From Paracoccaceae bacterium (GTDB taxonomy: Bacteria; Pseudomonadota; Alphaproteobacteria; Rhodobacterales; Rhodobacteraceae): 51,223 nt of DNA. Positions 18,341 to 29,069 of this stretch are shown here, piece after piece. The DNA is taken from NCBI GenBank assembly GCA_026713305.1, contig JAPOOS010000283.1, forward strand, positions 1-51,223, read 5' to 3'. Every line of letters starts with the position of its first letter. Position 1 is the stretch's first letter. Below the pieces are notes generated by a model. The model did no database searches. It was not told the DNA's origin and saw nothing but the letters and a program-made list of their open reading frames with translations. A program made the position numbers and the translations under genes.

Positions 18341-19708
18341 ATGTTTGAAAAGGTACTGATCGCCAACCGCGGCGAAATCGCGCTGAGAATCATCCGAACC
18401 TGCAAGGAACTCGGCGTTTCGACCGTGGCGGTTCATACAACCGTCGACCAGGATTCCATGCACGTTCGAATGGCGGACGAAGCCGTTTGCGTCGGTCGTC
18501 CTGCTTCCGTCAATACCAGGGAAAGCTACCTTTCGGAACGCAACATCATCGCGGCGTGCGAGATCACCGGCGCAGATGCCATTCATCCGGGTTACGGCTT
18601 TCTGGCCGAAAACTCCGAGTTTGTCGAAAAGGTCAACGAGATCGGCATCAAGTTCATTGGTCCAAGCGCCGAACATGTCCGGTTGATGGGCGACAAAATT
18701 GAAGCCAAGTCGGTGATGCGAGCCAACGGGGTTCCCTGCGTGCCAGGAGTGGAAACCGGACTGGAATCCATCGACGAAGTCCATGGCGCCGCACGTTTCC
18801 TGGGATATCCGGTCATAATCAAGGCGACGGCGGGCGGCGGCGGGCGTGGCATGAGGCAGGTCAAGTCACCCACGGAGCTGGAACAGGCCTATGTACAGGC
18901 GCGGCAGGAGGCCCATGCCGGCTTTGGAGACAGCCGAGTCTACATCGAGAAACTCGTCACCAACGGCCGACACATCGAAATCCAGGTCCTTGGCGACGGC
19001 AGAGGCAACAGCATTCACTTCGGAGAGCGCGACTGCACCATTCAAAGGCGCCACCAAAAGCTTCTGGAGGAAACTCCCAGCCCGGTTATTGACAGTCGCA
19101 TGCGCGAGGAGATTGGCGAGATCTGCTGCAAAGCCATCTCAAGTCTCGGGTATGAGGGCGCGGGAACCGTCGAGTTCCTGTACCAGTCAGGCAAGTTCTA
19201 TTTCATTGAAATGAACACACGTCTGCAGGTCGAACACCCCATAACCGAGATGGTCTACGGGGTTGATCTCGTGGAAGAGCAGCTGCGGATTGCCTACGGG
19301 CATGAGCTGACGTTCAGCCAGGAAGACCTTGAATGTCGAGGCCATGCAATCGAAGCGAGAATCAACGCTGAAACCGTTCCCGGTTTCGTCCCCTGCCCGG
19401 GACGGGTCGAACTATTCCACTCGCCGGGCGGATTGGGCGTGCGAATGGATTCCAACCTGTACAATGGCTACACAATACCTCCCAACTACGACAGTCTTGT
19501 CGGCAAACTGATTGTGCATGCGGTCGATCGCTCTGCCGCCATCGCCCGTCTCGAGAGAGCCTTGGGAGAGCTGATTGTTCATCCAATCAACACTACGGTT
19601 CCTCTGTTTCAGCAGTTGATCAGGGACGAACGCTTCCACGCCAGCGACTACAACGTGCACTGGCTGGAGAACTGGATCGAGGAGATTGGCGAGAAGCTCC
19701 GGGGGTGA
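18341..19708 (+). CDS. accC: Acetyl-CoA carboxylase, biotin carboxylase subunit
   Basis: AccC carboxylates the biotin on AccB using ATP and bicarbonate. The 455-residue length is standard. MFEKVLIANRGEIALRI opens the Rossmann-like N-domain, the glycine-rich ATP loop GGGGRGM is at about 164-170, and the metal- and biotin-site segments FIEMNTRLQVEHPITEM and CRGHAIEARINAE are intact. I start at the ATG at 18341; the frame is open 30 codons further upstream, but the extension is unrelated to the family. Its stop overlaps the GTG start of aat by 4 nt, so aat is translationally coupled to it. Confidence 0.97.
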   Translation: MFEKVLIANRGEIALRIIRTCKELGVSTVAVHTTVDQDSMHVRMADEAVCVGRPASVNTRESYLSERNIIAACEITGADAIHPGYGFLAENSEFVEKVNEIGIKFIGPSAEHVRLMGDKIEAKSVMRANGVPCVPGVETGLESIDEVHGAARFLGYPVIIKATAGGGGRGMRQVKSPTELEQAYVQARQEAHAGFGDSRVYIEKLVTNGRHIEIQVLGDGRGNSIHFGERDCTIQRRHQKLLEETPSPVIDSRMREEIGEICCKAISSLGYEGAGTVEFLYQSGKFYFIEMNTRLQVEHPITEMVYGVDLVEEQLRIAYGHELTFSQEDLECRGHAIEARINAETVPGFVPCPGRVELFHSPGGLGVRMDSNLYNGYTIPPNYDSLVGKLIVHAVDRSAAIARLERALGELIVHPINTTVPLFQQLIRDERFHASDYNVHWLENWIEEIGEKLRG

Positions 19709-20391
19709 ACTTCCCGCTGCATCCGTTCGAAGGACAGCTGGATGCCGTCAGTCGGCTAGCTCTGTCCCTGTACCGCGTCGGTGTCTTCCCGATGGGCAGC
19801 GACCGCTCGCAGAACGAGATTAGCTGGCATTTTCCCAGACGGCGGGGAGTGCTCCCGCTCCACTCGTTTCGGGTCTCTCGGCGCCTGCTGCGAACCTTGC
19901 GAAGCGACCGCTTCAGCGCAACCGCAAATGCCGACTTCAAAGGCGTGATCGAAGGATGCGCCGAACGGCCGGAAACATGGATCAATGGGGCCATCAAAGG
20001 CATATACAGCAATCTCCACGCCGAATCCTTTGCGCACTCGATTGAGGTCTGGCGAAACGACTCGCTTGTTGGTGGCGTCTATGGAATCGCAATTGGCCGC
20101 GCATTCTTTGGCGAAAGCATGTTCTTTCGTAGAGCGGACGCTTCGAAAGTGGCCTTGGCGTACCTGATCGATCAATTGCGGCGCACCGGCTTCGTGCTGT
20201 TGGACACGCAGTACTCCTCTCCCCACCTGAGATCCCTCGGCGGCATCGAAATCGACCGCGGCGACTATCTTGGTCTTCTGAAGCCAGCGGTTGGAACCTC
20301 GAGAAGTGGAAAGCGCTTTCTGGATCAGCGGCTGGAATCCTCGGGATTCTTCGTGGCACAGCGGATAAGCCAAATGTCGAAGCGGTTGTGA
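19705..20391 (+). CDS. aat: Leucyl/phenylalanyl-tRNA-protein transferase
   Basis: Aat attaches Leu or Phe from aminoacyl-tRNA to proteins with N-terminal Arg or Lys, marking them for ClpS/ClpAP degradation (N-degron pathway). The 228-residue protein shows the family blocks GVFPMG, ISWHFPRRRGVLPL, NLHAESFAHSIEVWRNDSLVGG and the acyl-acceptor core IGRAFFGESMFF, then LIDQLRRTGFVLLDTQ. The start is GTG overlapping the accC stop (GTGA). Its 3' end overlaps the convergent DUF2155 gene by 67 bp. Linkage to accBC, DUF2155 and NDUFA12 is conserved in alphaproteobacteria. Confidence 0.96.
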   Translation: MNFPLHPFEGQLDAVSRLALSLYRVGVFPMGSDRSQNEISWHFPRRRGVLPLHSFRVSRRLLRTLRSDRFSATANADFKGVIEGCAERPETWINGAIKGIYSNLHAESFAHSIEVWRNDSLVGGVYGIAIGRAFFGESMFFRRADASKVALAYLIDQLRRTGFVLLDTQYSSPHLRSLGGIEIDRGDYLGLLKPAVGTSRSGKRFLDQRLESSGFFVAQRISQMSKRL

Positions 20392-20714
20392 TCGATTGCG
20401 GAAAGCGCCGGCGAGGATGAAATCATCCACGCGCGAAAGATTTCCTGGTCTTGAAAGAGATCGTGTATCACGAGAAACGCATAGGAATCCTGTTCCGGAT
20501 TGTTTTCGAGGTAGCGGCAGTCGTTCAACTTAATGTCCAGGTCTCCAAATCTGGCTGTTTCGCCAACCATGACTTCAAAGTCCTGAAAGGAGTTGCGTTC
20601 GAGGTCCATGCCGCGCAGCATCGCGGCCGGCGCCTGGACGACTTGAGGGGCAGTGTCCATACCTGTCAATGTCGATGCAGCCACCGATGCAGCTGTGACA
20701 ATCGCCGGCGTCAC
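20325..20714 (-). CDS. DUF2155 domain-containing protein
   Basis: A 129-residue protein of the DUF2155 family, which is largely alphaproteobacterial and has no assigned function. Family marks are ARFGDLDIKLNDCRY, YAFLVIHDL and the WMISSSPALSAIDHNRFDIWLIRC segment with two conserved Cys. The first 20 residues are mildly hydrophobic and could be a short export signal, as is usual in the family. It starts with GTG sharing one base with the mlaD stop codon, so it is almost certainly in the NDUFA12-mlaD operon. The last 10 residues extend past the domain and overlap aat on the opposite strand. Confidence 0.88.
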   Translation of the reverse strand: MTPAIVTAASVAASTLTGMDTAPQVVQAPAAMLRGMDLERNSFQDFEVMVGETARFGDLDIKLNDCRYLENNPEQDSYAFLVIHDLFQDQEIFRAWMISSSPALSAIDHNRFDIWLIRCATKNPEDSSR

Positions 20715-21172
20715 TACCAGCTCGGCTCGGTTTCCGAAGAAGCAACAATCGCGGTCAGCGTCGACAGGAAGTCCATCCTCGGCTGCGTGTTGAACACACG
20801 CTCGCTTGGTTCGAGCATTTCTTCGGATGCCCCGGGGAGGACTTCCACGAAGTATCCTCCCAACAAGCTTTCCGACGCCACCGTGAATGTGCTGTCGCTC
20901 GCGAGGCGAAGGTCGCTCCGAATGTACAGGCCGACATCGGCTCCGTAGGTTGTTTCGTTCAGCGCCATGCTGCTCACGGTGCCAATCTTGATGCCTGCGA
21001 GCCGTACGTCGCTGCCTACGTCAAGCCCCTGGGCATTCGAAAACTCGGCCACGATACCATATCCGTCGTCAATCACGGTTTCCTCTGCATGTTCGTACAA
21101 CACATAGAGGAAGATCCCGGCGACAATCAGGACAACGGCGCCAAGCGCAGCTTCCAAGCGTCTTTCCCGCAC
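20714..21172 (-). CDS. mlaD: Outer-membrane lipid asymmetry protein MlaD (MCE domain)
   Basis: A 152-residue inner-membrane-anchored MCE protein. One transmembrane helix (AALGAVVLIVAGIFLYVLY) is followed by an MCE domain (IVAEFSNAQGLDVGSDVRLAGIKIGTV) and a C-terminus with the LLGGYFVEVLPG segment. MlaD forms a hexameric ring that passes phospholipids between the MlaFE ABC transporter and periplasmic MlaC. I chose the GTG at 21172, 5 nt after the NDUFA12 stop; the frame continues open upstream through NDUFA12, but that part is not MCE-like. The rest of the Mla system is not in the window. Confidence 0.93.
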   Translation of the reverse strand: MRERRLEAALGAVVLIVAGIFLYVLYEHAEETVIDDGYGIVAEFSNAQGLDVGSDVRLAGIKIGTVSSMALNETTYGADVGLYIRSDLRLASDSTFTVASESLLGGYFVEVLPGASEEMLEPSERVFNTQPRMDFLSTLTAIVASSETEPSW

Positions 21173-21177
21173 TTTAG

Positions 21178-21564
21178 CTAGTCGCCCGCTTGTTGGGGCG
21201 GTTGCCAGGCTGCATATCCAGTCTTCGCCTCGCCCTTTGCCCGGCGCAGCGAGCCTGGCGGCGCATAGGCCTCCGGCCGTCCCGTCAGGTTTTCGACATG
21301 CGGCCTTTCCCACTCCTGTTTCGGCAACGGGTCAACGCTGGGCGGGTCGCTGTACGTGTGATGAAGCCAGCCGTGCCAGTCCGGCGTTATCCTGCTGGCT
21401 TCAATCGGGCCGTTGTAGATGACCCAGCGCCGCCGCCCGTCTGCCGTCTCGAAGAACACGTTGCCCTGCTCGTCCTCGCCCACCTTGCGACCCTTGCGCC
21501 AAGTGTAGAGTTGTGTGCCCAACGTTTGCGAGTGCCACCAGGTCAACAGTCGTTTGACAAACAT
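21178..21564 (-). CDS. NADH:ubiquinone oxidoreductase subunit NDUFA12 family
   Basis: A 128-residue homologue of the mitochondrial complex I accessory subunit NDUFA12 (B17.2), shared by alphaproteobacteria and mitochondria. Recognisable blocks are TWWHSQTLGTQLYTWRKGRKVGEDEQGN, RRWVIYNG, SRITPDWHGWLHHTYSDPP and the C-terminal HVENLTGRPEAYAPPGSL. It binds at the junction of the peripheral and membrane arms of complex I. The ATG at 21564 aligns best with the family; a GTG one codon earlier is possible. AGAGGA lies about 9 nt upstream. It is the first gene of the NDUFA12-mlaD-DUF2155 operon, 117 nt downstream of clpX. Confidence 0.94.
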   Translation of the reverse strand: MFVKRLLTWWHSQTLGTQLYTWRKGRKVGEDEQGNVFFETADGRRRWVIYNGPIEASRITPDWHGWLHHTYSDPPSVDPLPKQEWERPHVENLTGRPEAYAPPGSLRRAKGEAKTGYAAWQPPQQAGD

Positions 21565-21681
21565 CACGGCTCGGTCCTCTCGGCATTGCTCCCGTTGGGG
21601 CCAGTCACAGTCCGCCCGGGAGGGTCAAACCGCATGCTGTTTCTCCGATTGCAGTCAGTGTGCATCGTCACGGCGCCGCCG

Positions 21682-22947
21682 CTAACCGGCGGCCACGGCC
21701 GGCCGCTTCGTCGCGTCCGAATGTATGCGAAGAGGCGGAGAGCCTGAGTTGACTGTTTCCTCGCTGACGATGATTTCGACCACGTCGTCGGTCAGGGGAA
21801 GTTCAAACATTGTGTCAAGCAGCAAGTTCTCGACAATTGACCGCAAACCTCGAGCTCCGGTCCGGCGCTCAACCGAACGCTTGGCGATCGCAGTTATTGC
21901 CCCGTCGGTGAATGTCAGCTTGATCCTGTCCATTTCCAGGAGGCGAGCAAACTGCCGCACAAGCGCATCCCTCGGTTCGGTAAGCACACGCTCGAGTTCC
22001 TTGACTTCCAGTTCCTTCAACGTGGCAATCACCGGAACGCGTCCCACGAATTCAGGGATCAGACCGAATCTGATAAGATCCTCTGGTTCGACATCGGCCA
22101 GAATGTCGCCGATGTTTCGCTGATCGAGCGACAGCACATTGGCTCCAAATCCCAATGCGGACGAACGGCCTCGCTGCTGTATGAGCGTCTCGAGCCCGTA
22201 GAACGTGCCGCCGCAAATGAACAGAATGTCGGTTGTGTCGACGCGGACGTTGCCCTGCCGGGGATGCTTGCGTCCTCCCACCGGTGGGACCGACGCCTTG
22301 GTGCCCTCCATGATCTTCAGGAGCGCCTGTTGCACGCCTTCGCCGCTTACATCCCGCGTGATCGAACGATTGACGGACTTTCGAGCAATCTTGTCCAGTT
22401 CGTCGATGTAGATAATGCCTTGTTCGGCTCTTTCGACATTGTTGTCGGCCGCCAGCACCAGTTTCTGGATGATGCTTTCCACGTCCTCGCCCACATAGCC
22501 GGCTTCAGTCAGCGTCGTGGCGTCCGCCATTGCGAATGGAACGTCGAGAATGCGCGCCAGCGTCCTAGCCAGAAGAGTCTTGCCGCTTCCGGTTGGCCCA
22601 ATCAGGAGAACATTCGACTTTCCCAACTCAACCGATGCTCCCGCCGCTGGATTGTTGAGTTTCTTGTAGTGGTTGTAGACCGCGACGGACAACACTTTCT
22701 TGGCGTTGGTCTGACCGATGACCCACTGGTTCAGCACACGGTAGATCTCCTTTGGAGGCGCCGTCTCGCCGTTTTCATGCAAGCTGGAAAATGCAGTTTC
22801 CTGGCGAATGATCTCGACCGACAGCTCGACGCACTCATCGCACATGTAGGCATTCTGCCCGGCGATCAGCTTTCGCACCTCGTTCTGGCTGCGATTGCAA
22901 AACGAACAAAAGAGGTTTTTTTGATCCTTGTCTTCCATGTCAACCAT
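21682..22947 (-). CDS. clpX: ATP-dependent Clp protease ATP-binding subunit ClpX
   Basis: An AAA+ unfoldase that feeds tagged proteins to ClpP. The 421-residue protein has the N-terminal zinc domain (Cys14, Cys17, Cys36, Cys39), Walker A GPTGSGKT at 117-124, Walker [10 protein letters not shown], the GYVGED pore-1 loop, the RKH loop (GGRKHP) and the ClpP-docking tripeptide LGF at 265-267, which fits the [LIV]-G-[FL] consensus. Sensor-2 TGARGLRSI is present. ATG at 22947 has GGAAGA 8 nt upstream. It lies 107 nt after clpP in the tig-clpP-clpX cluster. A GC-rich 7-bp stem (21675-21693) spans the stop codon. Confidence 0.97.
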   Translation of the reverse strand: MVDMEDKDQKNLFCSFCNRSQNEVRKLIAGQNAYMCDECVELSVEIIRQETAFSSLHENGETAPPKEIYRVLNQWVIGQTNAKKVLSVAVYNHYKKLNNPAAGASVELGKSNVLLIGPTGSGKTLLARTLARILDVPFAMADATTLTEAGYVGEDVESIIQKLVLAADNNVERAEQGIIYIDELDKIARKSVNRSITRDVSGEGVQQALLKIMEGTKASVPPVGGRKHPRQGNVRVDTTDILFICGGTFYGLETLIQQRGRSSALGFGANVLSLDQRNIGDILADVEPEDLIRFGLIPEFVGRVPVIATLKELEVKELERVLTEPRDALVRQFARLLEMDRIKLTFTDGAITAIAKRSVERRTGARGLRSIVENLLLDTMFELPLTDDVVEIIVSEETVNSGSPPLRIHSDATKRPAVAAG

Positions 22948-23054
22948 TGCCGTCTTCCAGTTGAATGCCTGATGCCGCAGACCAACCGTCGTGGTCGCGG
23001 ATCAGCGGGTTTGTCCGTTGGCGCACTCGTCAGCGAAAGCCGTCGGCCTCCGTT

Positions 23055-23651
23055 TCAGCCGCCGTTTCGGCTGGTCACAATCTTGTCGATTATGCCCCAG
23101 TCCAATGCCTCTTCCGGTTCCATGTGACGGTCGCCGCCACGAACCGCTTCCCTCACTTCGTCAAACTCGTGTCCGGTATGATCCACCAGGATTTTGTACA
23201 GGGCCTCTTCGCGGCGCTTCATGTAGTCATAGTGAATGGTCACGTCGCTGAAACGCCCGCGATAGCCACCGAACGATTGGTGAATCATGATGGCGCAATT
23301 GGGTAGAGAATACCTGCGTCCTTTGGCGCCGCCGGCGAGAAGCAGAGCTCCCATAGAGGCAGCCTGGCCAAATGCCAGCGTGGACACGGGCGGCGACACA
23401 TACTGCATGGCATCGTAAATCGCCAGACCAGCGTTGGCCTCGCCTCCAGGGCTGTTGATGTAGACGGAAATCTCCTTCTTGGGATCCTCGGACTCCAGAA
23501 ACAACAGCTGAGCCACAGCCAATGTCGAAACCGTTTCATCGATTTCACCGCAGACAAAAACAATGCGCTCCTTCAGCAACCGGGAGTAAATGTCATAGCG
23601 ACGTTCACCGCGCGGAGTGTATTCGTCGACGGTTGGAATGATTCTGCTCAT
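23055..23651 (-). CDS. clpP: ATP-dependent Clp protease proteolytic subunit
   Basis: The serine protease core of ClpXP, 198 residues. The triad Ser99 ([11 protein letters not shown]), His124 (IMIHQ) and Asp174 ([12 protein letters not shown]) is in place, as is the INSPGG oxyanion loop. The segment after His124 departs from the usual sequence: the common HQP, GQxxD and ERD elements read HQS, GRFSD and GGD here, so the handle region and the Asp loop are divergent. Spacing is unchanged, so activity is likely. Its ATG overlaps the tig stop (ATGA), giving translational coupling. Confidence 0.95.
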   Translation of the reverse strand: MSRIIPTVDEYTPRGERRYDIYSRLLKERIVFVCGEIDETVSTLAVAQLLFLESEDPKKEISVYINSPGGEANAGLAIYDAMQYVSPPVSTLAFGQAASMGALLLAGGAKGRRYSLPNCAIMIHQSFGGYRGRFSDVTIHYDYMKRREEALYKILVDHTGHEFDEVREAVRGGDRHMEPEEALDWGIIDKIVTSRNGG

Positions 23652-25162
23652 TGGCCGACTGCCCGCTGCCCGACCGCCTCATCCGGCCTGCCCGGTCTGT
23701 CTTCGGCCGCTTCCTCAGGCGCTTCCTCGCCTGATTCCCTCAATGCATTTTGCGCGCTGAGGGCGACTTTCTTGACTTTGCTGACTTGCCACTCGATGCG
23801 CGCGCCTTCGGCCTTGCTGACCAGTTCGCGGAACGAGACAGGATGTTCAGCCTTGGGCAGTTCAGCGAGCAAAGACTGAAGCAGCCTTCTCCTTCGAAGG
23901 AAGTGCTCGTACATATCCCTGTCAGCCTCGAATTCCTCCGTGAATTCGGGAAGGGAAACATCTTCGAAGAATTGCTGATGTCGCTTTAGCCAAAACGTCT
24001 TAACTTCCTCTTCGTGCACCTTTATTCCCTTCCGGTCGGCGACAGTTTTCACGTACATGTTCAAACGCAGATCGTACTCCAACCCGGCCTTGAGCAACTC
24101 AGGGTGCTCGCCTGCAATGTCTATCTGTTCCTCCTCGTCGAAGGCATCCACTGCGCTGGCTCGACTTTCAAGTTCCTCTTCAACGATCTCCGCCACCATC
24201 CTTTGAGGCAACTGGAATTCCAACTGACTTGCGATGGCATGCTGGATCTGGTCCCGCATCAGGGTAACGGCCTGAATTTCGAACTCGTTTGACTTTCGGC
24301 TCAGCAGTCTTGTGTTCAGCTCCAGCTCGTTTCTGCAATCAAACGATTTGGCCAGATCGTCGTCAATTGTCGCAGGCACAGGCTTTAGCACTTCGCGCAC
24401 GGGTCCGTAAACATGCAGGGAATCCGATGGCGGGTCTTCAATCCGGCCCGACCCGGCCACTGCCCTGTGGAAGCTGATCTCGTCCCCGGCAACGCTTCCC
24501 ACCAAGTGTTCGGTGGTGTGGCCAAAGTCATCCGGATTGTCGGTCAGCAGCACTTCGAGGCTGGACATGTCCATTCCGTCAAAAACCGTGCCCGGCAGTT
24601 CAGTCTTGGCGACAACCTTGAGCGTGTCGCCCAGTTCGGCAGCGTATTCCTCGGGTTGCCTCTCCATAGTTGCAACGCTCATCGCGAATTCAGAACGAAC
24701 TTCGTCCAGCAGCTCGTTGTAGTCACGCGGCACGTACCTGGTCAAGATCAGGTCGCCTAGATCCACCTCCTCAATCTCTGGAAGCAGTTCGAACGTAATT
24801 CGACATTTCATCGGTTCCGTCCGTGTTGGTTCCTGGAGAATCTCAATGTTGGGAGCCAGGGAAGATTGGTTGGCTTCAATTTCGCTCAACAAGTCCTTTG
24901 CCGATTCTTCCAGCATGTCCAGCGCGTGGTCGCGGCGCATGTCGTCGGTGACGCGCGCCCGCAGCAGATGCATTGGAGCCCGGCCCTTTCGAAAACCAGG
25001 AACGTTGGCTCGAGTCTGATACCCGGTGAGCCACTTGGCGATCTTGTTTTCAACTTCCTCGCAAGGGACAGTGAGGACGTACTCTCGCAGAAGGCCATCG
25101 CTCCTGATCTCTTCGACTATCACCTTTGACGAATTCTCGCTTCCGCTGGATTGCTGTCGCAT
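23648..25162 (-). CDS. tig: Trigger factor
   Basis: A ribosome-associated chaperone and peptidyl-prolyl isomerase that first contacts nascent chains. The 504-residue protein has the N-terminal ribosome-binding domain with [13 protein letters not shown] (the GFRxGxxP signature), a central FKBP-like domain (about [14 protein letters not shown] through HRAV) and a long helical C-terminal domain. The last 40 residues are acidic and Pro/Glu-rich. I start at the ATG at 25162. An in-frame ATG at 25186 begins on the base next to the tRNA-Leu CCA end, and the open frame continues into the tRNA gene, which cannot be coding. It is coupled to clpP by a 4-nt overlap. Confidence 0.95.
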   Translation of the reverse strand: MRQQSSGSENSSKVIVEEIRSDGLLREYVLTVPCEEVENKIAKWLTGYQTRANVPGFRKGRAPMHLLRARVTDDMRRDHALDMLEESAKDLLSEIEANQSSLAPNIEILQEPTRTEPMKCRITFELLPEIEEVDLGDLILTRYVPRDYNELLDEVRSEFAMSVATMERQPEEYAAELGDTLKVVAKTELPGTVFDGMDMSSLEVLLTDNPDDFGHTTEHLVGSVAGDEISFHRAVAGSGRIEDPPSDSLHVYGPVREVLKPVPATIDDDLAKSFDCRNELELNTRLLSRKSNEFEIQAVTLMRDQIQHAIASQLEFQLPQRMVAEIVEEELESRASAVDAFDEEEQIDIAGEHPELLKAGLEYDLRLNMYVKTVADRKGIKVHEEEVKTFWLKRHQQFFEDVSLPEFTEEFEADRDMYEHFLRRRRLLQSLLAELPKAEHPVSFRELVSKAEGARIEWQVSKVKKVALSAQNALRESGEEAPEEAAEDRPGRPDEAVGQRAVGQ

Positions 25163-25186
25163 GGTAACCACTTTCTTACAGAGCAT

Positions 25187-25272
25187 TGGTGCGGGTGAAG
25201 GGATTTGAACCCCCATGCCTTGCGGCGCCAGATCCTAAATCTGGTGCGTCTACCGGATTCCGCCACACCCGC
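25187..25272 (-). tRNA. tRNA-Leu (anticodon UAG)
   Basis: An 86-nt class II tRNA. The acceptor arms GCGGGTG and CACCCGC pair perfectly and are followed by the discriminator A and an encoded CCA. The anticodon stem CCAGA/TCTGG holds the loop TTTAGGA, giving anticodon TAG, which reads CUN leucine codons. A variable arm with a GCC/GGC stem and a T arm with TTCAAAT are present. It lies 24 nt upstream of the tig start on the same strand, so tRNA and tig are probably made as one transcript and separated by RNase processing. Confidence 0.96.
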
Positions 25273-25485
25273 CCAATCACTAACGCTTCAGCATCCGATC
25301 TCTCGGAATTCGTGCCGAATGCCCGAATTCACCGAAACCGGCAGCTCCGCAACCGACCGCCGGCACTGTCAAAATGCCGTGGTTCTTCTAAGCATTGCAG
25401 TAGCCTAGATAGTATTCCGAAGCGACAACTGCAAGCTGCAGATCCTTCCCGGCATCCGGAACGCGGCTGTTCGCGACCGATGCGG

Positions 25486-27515
<2,030 letters not shown>

Positions 27516-27588
27516 CCGTGTTTCGAGGGACCTGGCGCTGGTCAGGTCGAGCCCATTGACATCACAACAAGTTTGATTTGGAGCAGGT

Positions 27589-29013
27589 ATGGAAAACGCA
27601 ACTGAAGCACTCTTCAGAACCCTTGCCAACGAGGAGGCAAGCGAAAGAGTGGAATATGTGGATTTGAGATTCACCGACCCAAGGGGCAAACTGCAGCACG
27701 TTACGGTTTCGGCCGACACCTTCGACGAGGATTTCCTGCAGGAAGGCATGATGTTCGACGGTTCGTCGATCGCCGGCTGGAAGTCGATTGAGGTGTCAGA
27801 CATGAAATTGATGCCCGACCCCAAGTCCGCCTATGTTGATCCGTTCTATTCGGAACGCACGCTCTGCCTCCACTGCTCGGTTGTCGAGCCGGACACGGGC
27901 GAGCCCTATGAACGGGACCCAAGGAGCACCGCCGAGAAGGCGGAGACCTACCTTGCCTACTGCGGAATCGGCGACAAGGCCTATTTTGGGCCCGAGGCCG
28001 AATTCTTCATTTTCGACGACGTGCGGTACTCGAACGAAATGAACTGTGTGGCGTTCGAGGTGGACGCCATGGATTCGCCATGGAACACCAACACAGTCTA
28101 TCCGACAGGAAACACCGGCCATCGTCCGGGCGTCAAGGGAGGATACTTCCCGGTGAATCCGGTTGACGCCTGTCAGGACATTCGCTCCGAAATGCTCACG
28201 ACGATGAAGGGAATGGGCATGCGGGTCGACAAGCATCACCATGAGGTGGCGGCCAGTCAGCACGAGCTAGGCTTGATTTTTTCGTCGCTTACCGACCAGG
28301 CCGATCAACTGCAGAAATACAAGTACGTCGTGCAAAACGTAGCCCACTACTATGGCAAGACGGCAACCTTCATGCCCAAGCCGATTGCCGGAGACAATGG
28401 CACGGGCATGCACGTCAACATGTCCATCTGGAAGGAAGGCTCGCCTGTTTTCTCGGGCAGCAAGTACGCCGACTTGAGCGATGAGGGCCTGTGGTTCATT
28501 GGCGGACTGCTTAAGCATGCAAAGTCGCTCAATGCATTCTCCAATCCGACGACCAACTCCTACAAGCGCTTGATTCCCGGGTACGAGGCGCCAGTCCTAC
28601 GCGCTTATTCTGCACGCAACAGGTCCGGCTGCATCCGCATCCCCTGGACGGAAAACCCCAAGGCCAAGCGGGTTGAAGCAAGGTTTCCCGATCCATTGGC
28701 CAATCCCTATCTGGCCTTTGCCTCCTTGCTCATGGCCGGACTTGACGGCATTCGAAGCAAGATTGATCCAGGCGAGGCAATGGACAAGAATCTGTATGAT
28801 CTTCCACCTGAAGAGCTTGAAGGCATCCCGACGGTCTGCGCCTCGTTGCGCGAGGCGATTGACTCGCTCAACAGCGACATGAACTACCTCCTCGAAGGCG
28901 GCGTGTTCACCCGCGACCAGATCGAGGGATACTGTGAGTTGAAATGGGAGGAGGTCGAGAACTACGAGCACACTCCTCATCCAGTCGAGTACCAGATGTA
29001 CTACTCTGGATAG
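27589..29013 (+). CDS. glnA: Glutamine synthetase type I
   Basis: Makes glutamine from glutamate, ammonia and ATP, the main ammonium assimilation step. The 474-residue GSI has the N-terminal beta-grasp segment ending MFDGSSIAGWKSIEVSDM, the metal-site segments FGPEAEFFIFD and HHHEVAASQHE, the GTGMHVNMSIWK block, NRSGCIRIPW and the adenylylation Tyr403 in KNLYDLPPEE. The site implies control by GlnE adenylyltransferase through P-II. An imperfect operator or attenuator is possible in the glnB-glnA spacer, where GACCTG (27529-27534) and CAGGTC (27543-27548) form a 6-bp stem. A strong terminator follows. Confidence 0.97.
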   Translation: MENATEALFRTLANEEASERVEYVDLRFTDPRGKLQHVTVSADTFDEDFLQEGMMFDGSSIAGWKSIEVSDMKLMPDPKSAYVDPFYSERTLCLHCSVVEPDTGEPYERDPRSTAEKAETYLAYCGIGDKAYFGPEAEFFIFDDVRYSNEMNCVAFEVDAMDSPWNTNTVYPTGNTGHRPGVKGGYFPVNPVDACQDIRSEMLTTMKGMGMRVDKHHHEVAASQHELGLIFSSLTDQADQLQKYKYVVQNVAHYYGKTATFMPKPIAGDNGTGMHVNMSIWKEGSPVFSGSKYADLSDEGLWFIGGLLKHAKSLNAFSNPTTNSYKRLIPGYEAPVLRAYSARNRSGCIRIPWTENPKAKRVEARFPDPLANPYLAFASLLMAGLDGIRSKIDPGEAMDKNLYDLPPEELEGIPTVCASLREAIDSLNSDMNYLLEGGVFTRDQIEGYCELKWEEVENYEHTPHPVEYQMYYSG

Positions 29014-29042
29014 TCCGCAGCTCGCACATCAAACGGCAATTC

Positions 29043-29069
29043 AAGGGCGGCCCAGCCGCCCTTTTTTTT
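29043..29069 (+). terminator. Rho-independent terminator of glnBA
   Basis: AAGGGCGGC (29043-29051) and GCCGCCCTT (29055-29063) form a perfect 9-bp stem around a CCA loop, and eight T residues occupy 29062-29069. It starts 30 bp after the glnA stop. It is the only textbook intrinsic terminator I found in the window. Confidence 0.93.

Noticed and set aside
21682-22947. Unusual LGF ClpP-docking loop in ClpX
   Set aside because: The accepted consensus for this tripeptide allows Leu, Ile or Val at the first position, so it is not an anomaly.
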